Source: Isochrysis galbana
Taxonomy: Eukaryota > Haptophyta > Isochrysidales > Isochrysidaceae
Reading direction: 5' to 3'
DNA: 64,000 bases
Assembly (NCBI GenBank): GCA_018136815.1
Contig: CM030933.1
Span: 2,239,344 to 2,303,343 of the forward strand
The notes below the pieces were generated by a model. The model was not told the origin of the DNA. It saw only the letters and a program-made list of their open reading frames with translations, and did not search any database. Positions within the stretch are counted from its first letter, which is position 1; the number at the start of each line of letters is the position of its first letter. Positions 11,501 to 20,797 of this stretch are shown here, piece after piece. Position numbers and translations under genes: made by a program.

Positions 11501-12307
11501 TAGCCGTACCACCACTCTCCAGGATGTGCGTGCAAATAGCCTAGGCTGCGGAACGCACATGTAAAACGTATTGAAATCATTGTATGAAGAACGCGAATAC
11601 GCTGGCGCGTTGCGGTCGAGTCTAGCCAGTGTGGTTCGGTGAATGGAGCACTTTTCTCCCGCATTGTTGCCAATGATGACGATCTCACTCGTCATCTCGG
11701 CCTGTTCAGGCGCAAGATCCAGTGCTACTGGCTTCATGTGACGAAGTGCTGCAGGGTCGAAGCGAAAGAATGCAAAGTCATGGACTGGGTCATAGTACGC
11801 CAACGACAATGGCACTTCTTCATTGTTCTGAAAGACAGCCTCTGCCACGATGGGTCCAGGGCCGGCGACATGCCTATTCGTCAGAATGAAGCCGCGCTCG
11901 GCGTCGACGACAAATCCCGTCGCTTGTACAGTCCCAGCGCTCGCGGTGTCAAACGAACGGACGCGGTTGACCTTGATTGAGACCACCGCTGGCAGCGCTG
12001 CGCTTATAGTCCTGTTCCAGTCTCTGTCGTCAAGGGCGTCGAGTGAGCCCGTGAGTCTAGGCTCACAGAGTGCCCTAGACGCCAGCTGCTCAAGCCCAAG
12101 CAGCGCAACGAACGCCTTCGCCGCTGCCGCCGCCAGTCGTGGCAGATCGTGGGTCTGCTCGGCCTCACCGCCGGCGGAAGGGCGCTCACTCCCGAAGGCG
12201 CAGAGCAGGCCGGTGGTGGGTAGACTGACGAGCACGGCCGTGCGCCGTGGCCACGTGGTGCCGGCGCAAAGTCGGCCGAGCGCCCGGCGAGCGGCGCCGC
12301 CCAACAT
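8592..12307 (-). CDS. DEG7/NMA111-type HtrA serine protease with two protease-like and several PDZ domains
   Basis: Exons (transcript order): 12307-11559, 11438-10904, 10833-8936, 8841-8592. The introns are 120, 70 and 94 bp, all GT-AG, and phases close to 1,143 residues. The first protease half keeps the triad: H in TNRHVAGPG, D in DPVHDFAFF, S in GTSGGSSGSPV. The second half looks dead: AVDRNTV, MHNFAIV and DGGVLAS stand where His, Asp and Ser would be. PDZ-like stretches follow each half (PGDVVLSVNG; GGDLLLSIDG), and the C-terminal exon has HIVEVDSVETPDLDAF. This one-active/one-decayed layout is characteristic of yeast Nma111 and plant DEG7, ATP-independent quality-control proteases of the nucleus or chloroplast. 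The N-terminal ~35 residues are Arg/Ala-rich, so organelle targeting is possible. The start at 12307 follows a long polypyrimidine leader; upstream in-frame codons have no good ATG. Confidence 0.92.
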
Positions 12308-12592
12308 CGTGGGGGAGGGGAGGGGGGAGGGGCGGAGGGAAGGACGGGGAGGGGGCGGGGGAAGGGGGGCGGAAGGGAGGGGGGATCCGTCGCGGGGCGT
12401 GGCGCGAGGAGCTCGAGTCGGTCCCTGGCAGCAGGGGGAGAGGACGGCGGCGAGGAGTGATGATGAAGAGGGCGATAACTTCAAATAGAGACCATATAGA
12501 GCTAGTACATATACATATGAACAAATGTGGCAGCCTGGCCTCATGAACATTAGAGACCAGAGTAGTAAATTGTAAATTTTTAAGAAATGTTT
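12308..12592. other. Polypurine/polypyrimidine leader upstream of the HtrA gene
   Basis: On the gene strand, 12308-12400 is a C/T-rich tract; similar tracts precede the genes at 13690, 34484 and 59014. No coding sequence or promoter element is clear in the rest. Confidence 0.4.
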
Positions 12593-12743
12593 ATGGGTCG
12601 TGGCGCGGTAAATGGACGGGACTAGCGCTCACTCAAGACAGTACTCCCTGCCGCGGCAAGCGCAAGCACCATTCCCCCCTTTTGCTACCCAGTTCTTCAC
12701 TAGCTTTCTACCTACGCTAGCCGGAGCGCCCCTCCCTCCACAC
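12593..12743. repeat. Dispersed 150-bp repeat E, copy 1
   Basis: Matches 30114-30264 with a few substitutions: TATGGGTCG, GACGGGACTAGCG, ACTCCCTGCCGCGGCAAGCG, AGCCGGAGC and CACCCCTCCCTCCACAC-like blocks in the same order. It lies directly downstream, on the - strand, of the short conserved peptide frame ending at 12712. Confidence 0.6.
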
Positions 12744-12831
12744 GCCAGCGCCTCCTGCGCTTCAAGTGGGCCAACATCATGGCCAGCTCCGCGTCCTCCA
12801 GCTCCTGTGCCGTGAAGGGGCGCGTCGGCAT
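12712..12831 (-). pseudogene. Short repeated coding fragment, MPTRPFTAQELEDAEL
   Basis: From ATG 12831 the - strand reads MPTRPFTAQELEDAELAMM followed by AHLKRRRRW and a stop at 12712. The + strand at 39324-39392 reads MPTRPFTARELEDAELALA before stopping. Two copies with conserved reading frame in otherwise unalike DNA suggest the N terminus of a mobile-element protein. An acidic Leu/Ala helix followed by an Arg run is reminiscent of PIF/Harbinger transposase starts, but this is only an impression. Confidence 0.4.
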
Positions 12832-12849
12832 CGCACCCCTGCGTGCCCT

Positions 12850-13689
12850 GCTTACTGCCGCGGACCGCTCTACCGCTGTTGAGAAGACCGCTATTGAGAG
12901 GAAAACACGATTTTCTCCCTTTGCAGGACGGCTGCAATAGAGCCTCAACAGCGCCCCGACACTGTCGGGGCGGGGGCTGTTTGGGCCCTATTGCGGCCTG
13001 CAAACAGCCTCTACTCTTAGGTCCCTGTTATAAAGGCCTGCGAGTGTTGTTTCTTGCTGAGTCGACCTGTGAGAGTAGAATCCCTCTGTCTGCATCTATT
13101 TCTCCCGGTCAAACGGCATCGTCTTGGTTTCATTTGGAATCGTCGACGAGCGCCGCCGCCGCCGCCTCCCCCCCCCGCGCCGCCCCCCGCGCGCGGGGGG
13201 GGGGGGGGGAAGAGGCGGGGGCGCGGGGGGGGGGGGGCGGGGGGGCGCGGGGGGGCGCGGGGGGGGGGCGGGGGGCGGGAGGGCCAGCGCTGCCCCCCCC
13301 CCCCCTTCCTTCTCCCCCCCCCCCCCGCGCGCAGGATGCCGCGCGGCAGAGTGCGGCGAGGTGCATCCTCTCCCTCCCTCCCAACCCCTCCCAACCCCTC
13401 CCCTCCCTCTCTCTCTCCCTTCTCTCTCCCCCGCCCTTCTCTCTCTTCTCTCTCTCTGCCTCTCTCCCTCTCTTCTCCTCTCCCTCCCAACCTCGCCGAC
13501 GCGAGCTCGCCTGCCCTCGCCTCTCCCTCTCCCTTTCCCCCCCACCCACCCTTCTTTCATACCCACTCTCAGCCCTCTCTTTCTTCTCTCGCCGTGGCCT
13601 CCTTTGGCTGAGACTCGCTGCCCAGCTCGCCGCACCTCCGGGAACCCTCGCTTCCTCGGCCACCTCGCTCGCCTCCCCCTCCCTCCCCC
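12850..13689. other. Low-complexity G/C tracts and CT-rich leader of the thylakoid gene
   Basis: 13140-13330 is almost pure G and C with long runs, and 13370-13600 is CT-rich. Long frames through here (up to ~300 codons) are composition artefacts. The CT tract leads directly to ATG 13690. At 12944-12975 GCCCCGACACTGTCGGGGC forms a short perfect palindrome. Confidence 0.5.
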
Positions 13690-14863
13690 ATGCTCTCCAC
13701 GCCGACCCTCGCCCTCTCGCTCGCGTCGGAGCCTGCGCTCCTGGCGCGGCCGACGGTCCAGCGCGCCGCCGCGCCGCAGATGGTCCAGGGACGTTACAAG
13801 GACAAGGAGGAGCGGCGCAGGCAGAAACTCGTCGTCGGTGAGCGTGCAGACGGAGAGGGAGGGAGAAAGGACGAGAGGGAGAAACGATCCTCGCTGCCGC
13901 CTTTTGGCCCGTTTTACGCGGTGCTGTGTCACGAGGGCACGCCGACTCATATTCTCCGACTGCCCCCTCCGATACAGGCACCAACTGGCCGCCGCGCACC
14001 GACCCGACCCCGGGCAAGGGCTACCTCTTCTTCCAGGTGTGTGAGCTCATAACGGGCGTCAGCGCTTGATGATAGACTGTTGGGAGGCACACGGGTGGGA
14101 AACGCGTTCGTGTACGCGAGCGCAATGGCATGAGCCTTTTCTGACGCTGCTGCTTCAATTTCTCTCGCATTTCGCAGGGACCCACCCCGAAGACCGCGGT
14201 TCAAGAGGACCTTCCCGACTTCTTCTCCACTGAGAACTTCGCTGACCTCGAGGTATGCTCTCATCCCTCCAAGCTTTCAACCCGATCCTGTTGGCCACGC
14301 CTCTCGTTGAACGGCTCAGTGGATACCCCGGAAGATCATCACTTCTACACTTCCCATCTTGTTTCTTTGTTTTGCGCTTATTGCTCACCTCCCATCCCGA
14401 TGCTGCATTACAGATCAGCAAGACCCAGGTGGCTGTGACCGCCACCGGCCTGCTGTCCGCAGCTGTCCTCGCCGCCTCGCTCTTCACCGGAACCCCTTCG
14501 GCTCCGATCGCGACGGCACCGGCCCCTGCCGTCGAGAAGGCTGCTCCCGCCCCGAAGAGGGAGGCTCCGAAGAAAGAGGAGCCGAAGGTCGAGCCCAAGG
14601 CGGAGAAGGCAGCTCCCGCGCCTGCGGCGGAGAAGCCCGCTCCCGCACCGCCCCCGCCCCCGCCGCCGCCGCCCCCGCCGCCGCCGCCCCCGCCGCCAGC
14701 GCCGCCTGCGCCGCCTGCGCCGGCTCCTGCGCCCGCGCCCGTGCCGCCCCCGCCGCCGCCGCCGCCTGCGCCTTCGCCCCCGCCGCCTGCCCCCACTGCG
14801 GCCCCAACCGGCGGCTCGGAGGCAGAGGAGCTCCGCGCCATGCTCAAGAAGTACAAGAAGTAA
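13690..14863 (+). CDS. Probable plastid thylakoid protein, one TM segment and Pro/Ala-rich C terminus
   Basis: Exons 13690-13837, 13978-14036, 14178-14252 and 14414-14863 (introns 140, 141 and 161 bp, all GT-AG) give 243 residues with consistent phases. The first ~30 residues are Ser/Ala/Leu-rich with few acids, like a plastid transit peptide. Exons 2-3 give GTNWPPRTDPTPGKGYLFFQ then GPTPKTAVQEDLPDFFS, a conserved-looking segment. Exon 4 opens with a hydrophobic helix (TQVAVTATGLLSAAVLAASLF), then alternating Lys/Glu/Pro/Ala and a run of prolines, ending LKKYKK. Its resemblance to small one-helix thylakoid proteins of chromophyte algae is from general recall, not a search. The proline tract is encoded by CCG/CCC repeats and may vary in length. 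Confidence 0.72.
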
Positions 14864-15420
14864 ATCTCTTTTCTCCCGCGAATTCCTTCGTGACCATCGC
14901 CATGGTTCAAAATTAATCACTAACTACAAGCGATGCTCGAGGATTCAGGGCCGATTCATGCCTTCTTGAGTGGTGGTACTACAAGACCGATCGCTCCTCG
15001 TTGGCACTACCTGAATGGTGTACGCTACATACCAGCAACTCGTGGGAGGCGCTCCTGCAGCAAGTCTCACGATGCTCCTTACGCACCATCTACTGCAATC
15101 AGTAGCGCCTTCGCCTCGTGTCTTATGGTGACGGATGTCATCGTCGGCTTGGCTTCAAGCGTGTGCAACCACTGCTGACTTTTCGAGCATGGTTGATCAA
15201 CTGGTCTTGAGCTGAGCCACTGAGCCACAATGGGGCAATTATGATCCACTATCCTGACGCAGCAGAGCGCACACTACAATCACTGGATATCGATGTTCTT
15301 CCTGCTCATATCAATGCATCTTTTTAGCTTCGGAGGGCGTCATAAAGATGCGAGTATGCGCTTAGTTGGCCATATAAGGGTGCCTAAGCTATCTATTAGC
15401 AATAGCAATTCACCTATGTA
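14864..15420. other. 3' flank of the thylakoid gene, nothing recognised
   Basis: Balanced base composition, no long frame with coding character and no match to the repeats elsewhere in the window. It ends in the 19-bp target-site duplication of the next element. Confidence 0.4.
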
Positions 15421-16349
15421 AGCAAAAGGCAACAAAAAAATAATTAATGTTATATCCTAGCCAACCCCACTAGCTAATTGGACACAACTTTTCCGTCCCG
15501 GAATCCCGCCATGCCTGATGAGCCAGGTGTCCGAGTCCGAGTGCTACCGGGGGGAGGGGGCACTGCCCCCGCTCCCCTCGATATTTGTCCTCCCCCCAGT
15601 GCACGCACCGACCCCGCGCACCCCAGCACGTCCTCTCCTCGAGTCCACGCTGGGGAAAAAACCCTTTCGGGTAAAAGCAACGCGGGGGGGGGGGGGGGCA
15701 CTCGTGAATAGGGGCCCAGGAGCGCTAATCTCTCCTCGCCGAAGCGAGTGGCCGCGGCGAGCCGCGGCCCTTCCCTCCTGGCTCTGGCGCCCCCGTCTTC
15801 TCTTACCCAAACGGGGCGAGAAGACACGTATCTGCCGGAGGGGAGAGCTGCCGCTCCCCCCTCCCCTCCCTCTTCCCTTTTCCTCCTCTCTTCCCTGCGG
15901 CGGGGGCCCATGGCGCGCGCCTGCGGCCCCTCTTCAGGTCCCTAGGAGGCCGGCAGGGGCCTGGGAGCGCAGCTCAGGGGGCAGGTGAGGCTGGGGCATG
16001 GCCCTGGCCCCCCCTGCCTCTCCCTGGCTGGCTCTCGAGCCCCTGCCAGTCGACTGGAGCCTGGGGGGTCCTGATCAGGGGGGACCAGGGGGAGGAGGGG
16101 CTGGTCAGAGGGATGGGCAGGCCACGACAGGCCAGGCAGGGCGGGCGAGTCAGGCGGGCCTGTGGGGAAAGGAATGGGTCAGCAGGGCTGTGTGCTCCTG
16201 GCAAGCCATCAGGCGTGCCAGGAGAGTGGGTGGTTCCTCCCCCATGGCAGGGGAGGAGTGGAGAGAGAGGGGGGGGCTCGTGCCCCCCCATGGGCGAACT
16301 AAGTTTTTACTTAGTAAGTATAAACTTAGTAGCAAAAGGCAACAAAAAA
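15421..16349 (-). mobile_element. Complete ~0.89-kb non-autonomous retroelement with 19-bp TSD, 3'-end family A
   Basis: AGCAAAAGGCAACAAAAAA occurs at 15421-15439 and again at 16331-16349, exactly bracketing 15440-16330. On the - strand the element opens with tandem hairpins, ACTAAGTTTATACTTA then ACTAAG-TAAAAA-CTTAGT, followed by TCGCCC and ATGG, the same 5' design as the LINE copies. Its 3' end is GGATATAACATTAATTAT, shared with the fragment at 2845. It contains no long conserved frame. The long precise duplication is what target-primed reverse transcription by a LINE enzyme leaves, so mobilisation in trans is likely. Confidence 0.8.
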
Positions 16350-17555
16350 CCACATTTAATATGCTCGCCTCGCGCGTGGCACTGTCATTCACTTCTGTAG
16401 CTGTAGCCACGCCCTCTCCCTCACTACCACTACCCGCTTTGCGGCACCCGCAGCATTTCCCCCCCCCTTGCTGAAGCGGCAGAGTTTTTGGTGCGGTGTA
16501 CATAGGGCGTTGTCTTCCGAAAAGACGCCGAGTTGTGAGCTTTTCAATATGAAGTGGCCATCCGGAAGTGCCCGCGATGTCGGGTAGAGCGCCTGTCTTT
16601 CCCATGGTCGAGAAGTGAGAAACGGGCGGGCTGCGGCGCCGATCTGGCGCGTCTCTCGATCTCGTGAACCGAGTCGCAGCCGATCTCTCATCGCCCTCTC
16701 GATCTCATTTTGTCGCCCTTGTCTCCATAGACCGATGGACCGACGGACGTCACCAGCACGAGGTGATATCGTAAATGATGACATTACTCACATTATCTCC
16801 GCTTGCTGACTGGGGAACGGCTGGTGGTTTTGGGGGGTGGCACAACGGGATATATATTGAATAAACAAATACTTTTCTCACAGTGCCATCGCCGGCTTGG
16901 GCCGGCTTGGGCCCCGAGCGACCGCTGGCGTCGGGAGGGGGGGCGGGGGGGAGGAGGGGGGGGGGGGCGGCACCTGGGGAGAAAGCCGCGAGAGGCGAGG
17001 CGGGAGAGGAGAATTCTCTCGGGGAAGGATTAGAGAGGGTGAGGGCCTGGCGCAACAACTGTAATGCGGCGACCGGGAAACATCAGTTCTCTGTCGTTCA
17101 CCGACAAATGATTTGACAACTCTACGATAGATAGATTTATTTATCATAAACATATCATTAAATTATGTTACGAATGGTGCCCCCAGCGCCCTTTCAAACA
17201 TGCCACACACACTAGAAATCAGGCTCTAGACGCGCACATATGGACTGCCTGCGCGTCGCCATGCGGCGCACAGACAGTCCATACACATATCTTACGAATA
17301 CACACGCGCACTGCCCCCCCAATTCGACCCCTTCGAGCCCTGTAGCCGATCTGCTGACCGGCCGCGCCTGCCGAGAGAGACGCCAACTCTGACTTAAGTC
17401 ACTGACTTTTCAGCCAGGGAAGCTTGCTGCGAGGCGGGTGTGGGCTGGGGCGGGGTCAGGTGCTGGGTATGGCACACTCAGCGCGGCGGTGTTGTTCTTC
17501 CTTGCGGCTGCTCTTGCCAACCTAGCCTGCCCCTCTTCGGATAGTTTCATCTTCG
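16350..17555. other. Spacer, no gene seen
   Basis: A - strand frame at 16389-16784 (about 130 codons) is Arg-rich without a recognisable domain. 17130-17160 is an AT-rich stretch. GGACTGCCTGCGCGTCGCCATGCGGCGCACAGACAGTCC near 17240-17280 is an imperfect inverted repeat (TATGGACTG/CAGTCCATA arms). G-runs occur at 16935-16970. Confidence 0.3.
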
Positions 17556-17852
17556 CATCCACGGCGTGCACATGGGTGATTGCAACTCATCACACCCTTC
17601 CCGCGAGACATCTCTCTTATACTGCGTGTTTATGTAAGTGTGAACCGCAGAGAAACAAGCTGCTATGCGCACGCACGGCGTCTCCACGGGGGAACCGATG
17701 CACATCGCGCCGTGCGCATCCACGGCGTGCACATGGGTGATTGCAACTCATCACACCCTTCCCGCGAGACATCTCTCTTATACTGCATGTTTATGTAATT
17801 GTGAACCGCAGAGAAACAAGATGCTATGCGCACGCACGGCGTCTCCACGGGG
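17556..17852 (+). repeat. 161-bp direct tandem duplication
   Basis: CATCCACGGCGTGCACATGG starts at 17556 and again at 17717. About 135 bp of each unit are nearly identical, through GCACGCACGGCGTCTCCACG. A third, shorter trace of the same words (CGTGCGCATCCACGGCG) is at the junction. No conserved reading frame explains it. Confidence 0.8.
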
Positions 17853-17948
17853 GGGCGCTGGTTTGTCAGGAAAAGGACACTGTGACTACTGAACTGTCGC
17901 CAAAAATAAATAAATCCTTAAAAGCACATGGTACATTTGTATAAATAG

Positions 17949-18004
17949 CTATGGACATTTGATAGCTCAATTCGTCTGATGTCCCACAATTGACGGAACG
18001 ACAC
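17949..18004 (-). repeat. Introner-like repeat, copy 3 (56 bp)
   Basis: Reverse-complement copy of 3577-3632: GTGTCGTTCCGTCAATTGTG at the - strand left end and CAAATGTCCATAG at the right end, with the same total length. Flanked by CATAG| on the left and |CTATTTATAC on the right. Confidence 0.65.
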
Positions 18005-18347
18005 CTATGGGGGGGGGCAGCATGGCTGCCTTGCTGAGGCGCCTTGCCTTCATTCGGTGCCAGTTTTTTTTTGTTGTAAAACGTTTCGATTGTTGAATCC
18101 CGGCTACCGCTACCGCCCCCCGACAATCACCAGGGCGTTTCCTCCACGAAGTCTATGCCCAGCTGTCGGAACAGGTTCGCGATGCGCTCCCGTTGAGGAG
18201 GGCCGATACTACATCTACTCGTCGATTGCCGCCTCAGCTGGCAATAGGACGGGCACGCGTCGATAGTGCACGTGATTGGAAAGCACGACCAGGAGAATCG
18301 CTTCCATGAGCAATTGATGCCCTCCGAGTCGGTCACCTCCTGGTTGC

Positions 18348-18560
18348 GGAGGGGCGGAGGGGCGGAGGGGCGGAGGGGCGGAGGGGCGGAGGGGCGGAGG
18401 CGGAGGGGCGGAGGCGGAGGGGCGGAGGGGCGGAGGGGCGGAGGGGCGGAGGGGCGGAGGGGCGGAGGGGCGGAGGGGCGGAGGGGCGGAGGGGCGGAGG
18501 GGCGGAGGGGCGGAGGGGCGGAGGGGCGGAGGGGCGGAGGGGCGGAGAGTCGACGGAGCA
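18348..18560 (+). repeat. 8-bp minisatellite (CGGAGGGG)n
   Basis: About 25 near-perfect copies of CGGAGGGG with a few 6-bp CGGAGG variants near 18395-18420. Because 24 bp is a codon multiple, all three forward frames and their complements stay open, which produces long spurious reading frames. Confidence 0.95.
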
Positions 18561-18815
18561 GGGAGAACGGGGGAGGAGAGCGAGAGCGAGGGCGAGGGCG
18601 AGGGCGAGAGCGAGAGCGAGGAGGAGAGCGAGAGCAGCGAGGAGAGCGAGAGCGAGGAGGAGAGCAAGGAGAGCGAGTGCGAGGAGGGGAGCGAGGAGGG
18701 GAGCGAGGAGGGGAGCGAGGAGGGGAGCGAGGAGGGGGGAGCGAGGAGGGGAGCGAGGAGGGGAGCGAGGAGGGGGAGCGAGGAGGGGAGCGAGGAGGGG
18801 AGCGAGGGAAGGCGC
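18561..18815 (+). repeat. GA/GC-rich minisatellites (GAGCGAGG-type)
   Basis: A block of GAGAGCGAGGGCGAGG-like units (18570-18680) passes into an 11-bp GAGGGGAGCGA repeat (18690-18810). Frames through it are low-complexity Ser/Pro/Arg and I do not regard them as genes. Confidence 0.85.
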
Positions 18816-18890
18816 GCGGTTTTCGACAGGGCGCGGCTGGAACTTCGAAACCCGCACACTCCTGCCTCTCCTCGCTCTCTTCCTCCTTGT

Positions 18891-19030
18891 TCAAGAACCG
18901 CGCGCCTCCTTCAAAACCCGCGCGCCTCCTTCAAAACCCGCGCGCCTCTTTCAAAACCCGCGCGCCTCTTTCAAAACCCGCGCGCCTCTTTCAAAACCCG
19001 CGCGCCTCTTTCAAAACCCGCGCGCCTCCG
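18891..19030 (+). repeat. 20-bp tandem repeat (CGCGCCTCTTTCAAAACCCG)n
   Basis: Six complete 20-bp units in perfect register from 18901, with C/T variation at one position, plus partial units at both ends. No spacers separate the units. Confidence 0.95.
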
Positions 19031-19051
19031 GCAAGGCACATTTTTCTTTTC

Positions 19052-19330
19052 CGGGAAACCAACAACTAGGATAGGCTGCTTGGCCGGTGTGCATCCCCCA
19101 GAAAGTAGTTGATTTCCCGCGGAGAGTTGTCAGATTTCAATCCCATGTACAAGTGAGCGTTTACAACAAAAGAAACACCACGTAGGGGACTTCCTCCCAA
19201 TCTGACACATTTCCGCGTGAGGGGGTAGGGGGGGGGGGGAACCCAACAACTTTCTGGAGGCGGTGCACGACTTGGCGGGGTGGGCTGCTCGGCCGGCGTG
19301 CATTCCCCAGAAAGTTGTTGTTCCCCCCCC
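19052..19330. repeat. Two palindromic MITE-like repeats upstream of the island
   Basis: 19236-19327 has inverted ends, GGGAACCCAACAACTTTCTGG and CCAGAAAGTTGTTGTTCCC. A shorter relative is at about 19052-19118 (GGAAACCAACAACT ... CAGAAAGTAGTTGATTTCCC). Both enclose GCTGCT(T/C)GGCCGG(T/C)GTGCAT. They lie immediately 5' of the gene at 19369 and end about 40 bp before its ATG, which is preceded by a TATATAG stretch. Confidence 0.6.
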
Positions 19331-19368
19331 CATCGCGCCCTCTCTTCCGATATATAGACTCTAGTAAT

Positions 19369-19821
19369 ATGGGAGAATACGAGGAAACGTCCACTCACGT
19401 GAGTGGAGACAAGTGGTTGAACCAATACGACAGTCTCAAAGGCGAGTTAGATAACGACAGTGAGTTCACATTCCTCAAAGAACATGCGCATTTTTGGGAT
19501 TCGGATGCGCTGCCCGAGAGCATCGATGCTCTGAAGAAAGAAGTGCTCAAGGCTGCCGCAGACAACGTGATCAACTTCGCAGGGGGTATACTCTCACGAG
19601 TTTATATTCACAACCCCGACGAAATGGGGAAGAAAAGGGCGGAGTTCTGGTTGCAACATGTCCCGAGTGTGGCACTGAACAAGAAAGATTACGAGGACGC
19701 CGTCAGGGCCACCCTTCGGCTAATGTTTCCAACCATCGAGAAGAAAGTCCCATCCACCCAGGCCATCAAAAGCGCAATGTCATGGTGGACGTCGCGCGGT
19801 TTCTTCAGACCCGTCTCATAA
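19369..19821 (+). CDS. Uncharacterised 150-residue acidic/helical protein
   Basis: Starts at ATG 19369 (MGEYEETSTHV). A longer frame upstream runs through a C-rich palindrome and is unlikely to be coding. The protein is charged and predicted mostly helical by eye, with ESIDALKKEVLKAAADNV and a C-terminal MSWWTSRGFFRP. No family recognised. The GC content is visibly lower than in the neighbouring genes and is shared with the two LRR genes that follow. The start codon is 40 bp after a palindromic repeat. A TATATAG sequence at about 19351 could be a promoter element. The stop at 19821 faces the stop of the - strand LRR gene 45 bp away. Confidence 0.6.
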   Translation: MGEYEETSTHVSGDKWLNQYDSLKGELDNDSEFTFLKEHAHFWDSDALPESIDALKKEVLKAAADNVINFAGGILSRVYIHNPDEMGKKRAEFWLQHVPSVALNKKDYEDAVRATLRLMFPTIEKKVPSTQAIKSAMSWWTSRGFFRPVS

Positions 19822-19865
19822 GGGAAGCGGTCAAACGAAGGGAGGAGGCCTCAAGCCGACGGTGA

Positions 19866-20669
19866 TCATACTTTGATCATTTGGTCTCCCTTCCCTTCCG
19901 GGTTCTTCCCCTCCTCCGTGCTTAGGTGCGCATTTTGGGCCCACTGACTCTTCCAAGGGTAGCAAGTTACCGTTGCTCCATCGAAGTGGCATATGACGCC
20001 TCGCAGGGCCTGGCTAAATGCGCCATTCACTGCGGACGAGCATCTGACGAGGGCCAACTCTTCCAGCTGATACAACACCTTGCTGCCTTGCAATCTGGCC
20101 CCCAGGTCCACCTCCTGCACTTCCGTGAGCTTGAGGTTCTCCAGCGCCACGAGTGCATCGACGTTGCCCAAGACTTCGGTGACGTGGGCCTCCATTCGTT
20201 TGATGGCATGACCCGCCGTGTCGATGACCAACCGCTTACAGCCCGAAAGAGAGAGCTCCTCGAGGAGAGGGAGCATGGTGCCTCCGGTTATCTCCGAAAT
20301 CGCGAGGGTCCCGCACCGTTCGCCGAGGCATCTCAGATGGAGTTTTCGGACCTTGATCCCCTCTGCGAGGCTCGCTGAGTATGCGAAGAGCGCGGACCGG
20401 AACTCATGGAAGTCTTCTTTGGTCTGCACATCCAGGTTCAACTCGATGCTGTGGCACGTCTTCCTCGAGTCGGTGTTCTGCAGCGCGGAGCTCACCTCCT
20501 CGTCCTTGTGCGCGTGCAGCACGTCCCCCGCCAACCCCCTCACCAACAGTCTGAAGATTTTGCTGAAGTTCTTCAGTGGCAATTTTACAACTAACTTTTT
20601 GGTGGATTGCTCCGTTGTGGAGTCGGAGTCGCGAGAGAGGAGAGACAAGGCAAGGTCTCTATGCGCCAT
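19866..20669 (-). CDS. LRR-like protein, short (267 residues)
   Basis: Single exon from ATG 20669. It has irregular leucine-rich segments, for example MLPLLEELSLSGCKRLVI, VALENLKLTEVQEVDL and VLYQLEELALVRCSS, fitting L-x-x-L-x-L-x-x-C LRR spacing. The N-terminal ~110 residues (KLVVKLPLKNFSKIFRLL...) are not clearly LRR. LRRs form curved binding scaffolds; no partner or effector domain is visible here. It converges on the 19369 gene and is divergent from the larger LRR gene at 20967, whose N-terminal region (FDQHHPHECELEI) is similar in style. Truncated relative of the larger protein is one reading. Confidence 0.6.
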   Translation of the reverse strand: MAHRDLALSLLSRDSDSTTEQSTKKLVVKLPLKNFSKIFRLLVRGLAGDVLHAHKDEEVSSALQNTDSRKTCHSIELNLDVQTKEDFHEFRSALFAYSASLAEGIKVRKLHLRCLGERCGTLAISEITGGTMLPLLEELSLSGCKRLVIDTAGHAIKRMEAHVTEVLGNVDALVALENLKLTEVQEVDLGARLQGSKVLYQLEELALVRCSSAVNGAFSQALRGVICHFDGATVTCYPWKSQWAQNAHLSTEEGKNPEGKGDQMIKV

Positions 20670-20797
20670 CCGAGTTGCCTGCTGCTCTGAATGCTCCCCT
20701 ACAGAAAAAAGAAAGGGGGGGGCGGTGGGGAGGGAGCGGGAGGGGAAGCGCGCAGTGGGCGAACGTGAGAGGGGAGAGAGCGCGCGGAGAAGGGGGT

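Noticed and set aside
13096-14044. Long overlapping frames of 280-306 codons on both strands
   Set aside because: They run through G/C homopolymers and CT tracts and encode Pro/Arg/Gly/Ser runs; the spliced gene at 13690-14863 explains the coding part.
14155-14910. Glycine-rich 251-codon frame on the - strand
   Set aside because: Mirror of the proline-rich exon of the thylakoid gene.
18901-19030. CRISPR-like array of 20-bp repeats
   Set aside because: Units are contiguous with no spacers, in nuclear eukaryotic DNA; it is a minisatellite.
18127-19069. 250-270 codon frames on both strands over the minisatellites
   Set aside because: Repeat units whose length is a codon multiple keep all frames open; the products are pure repeats.
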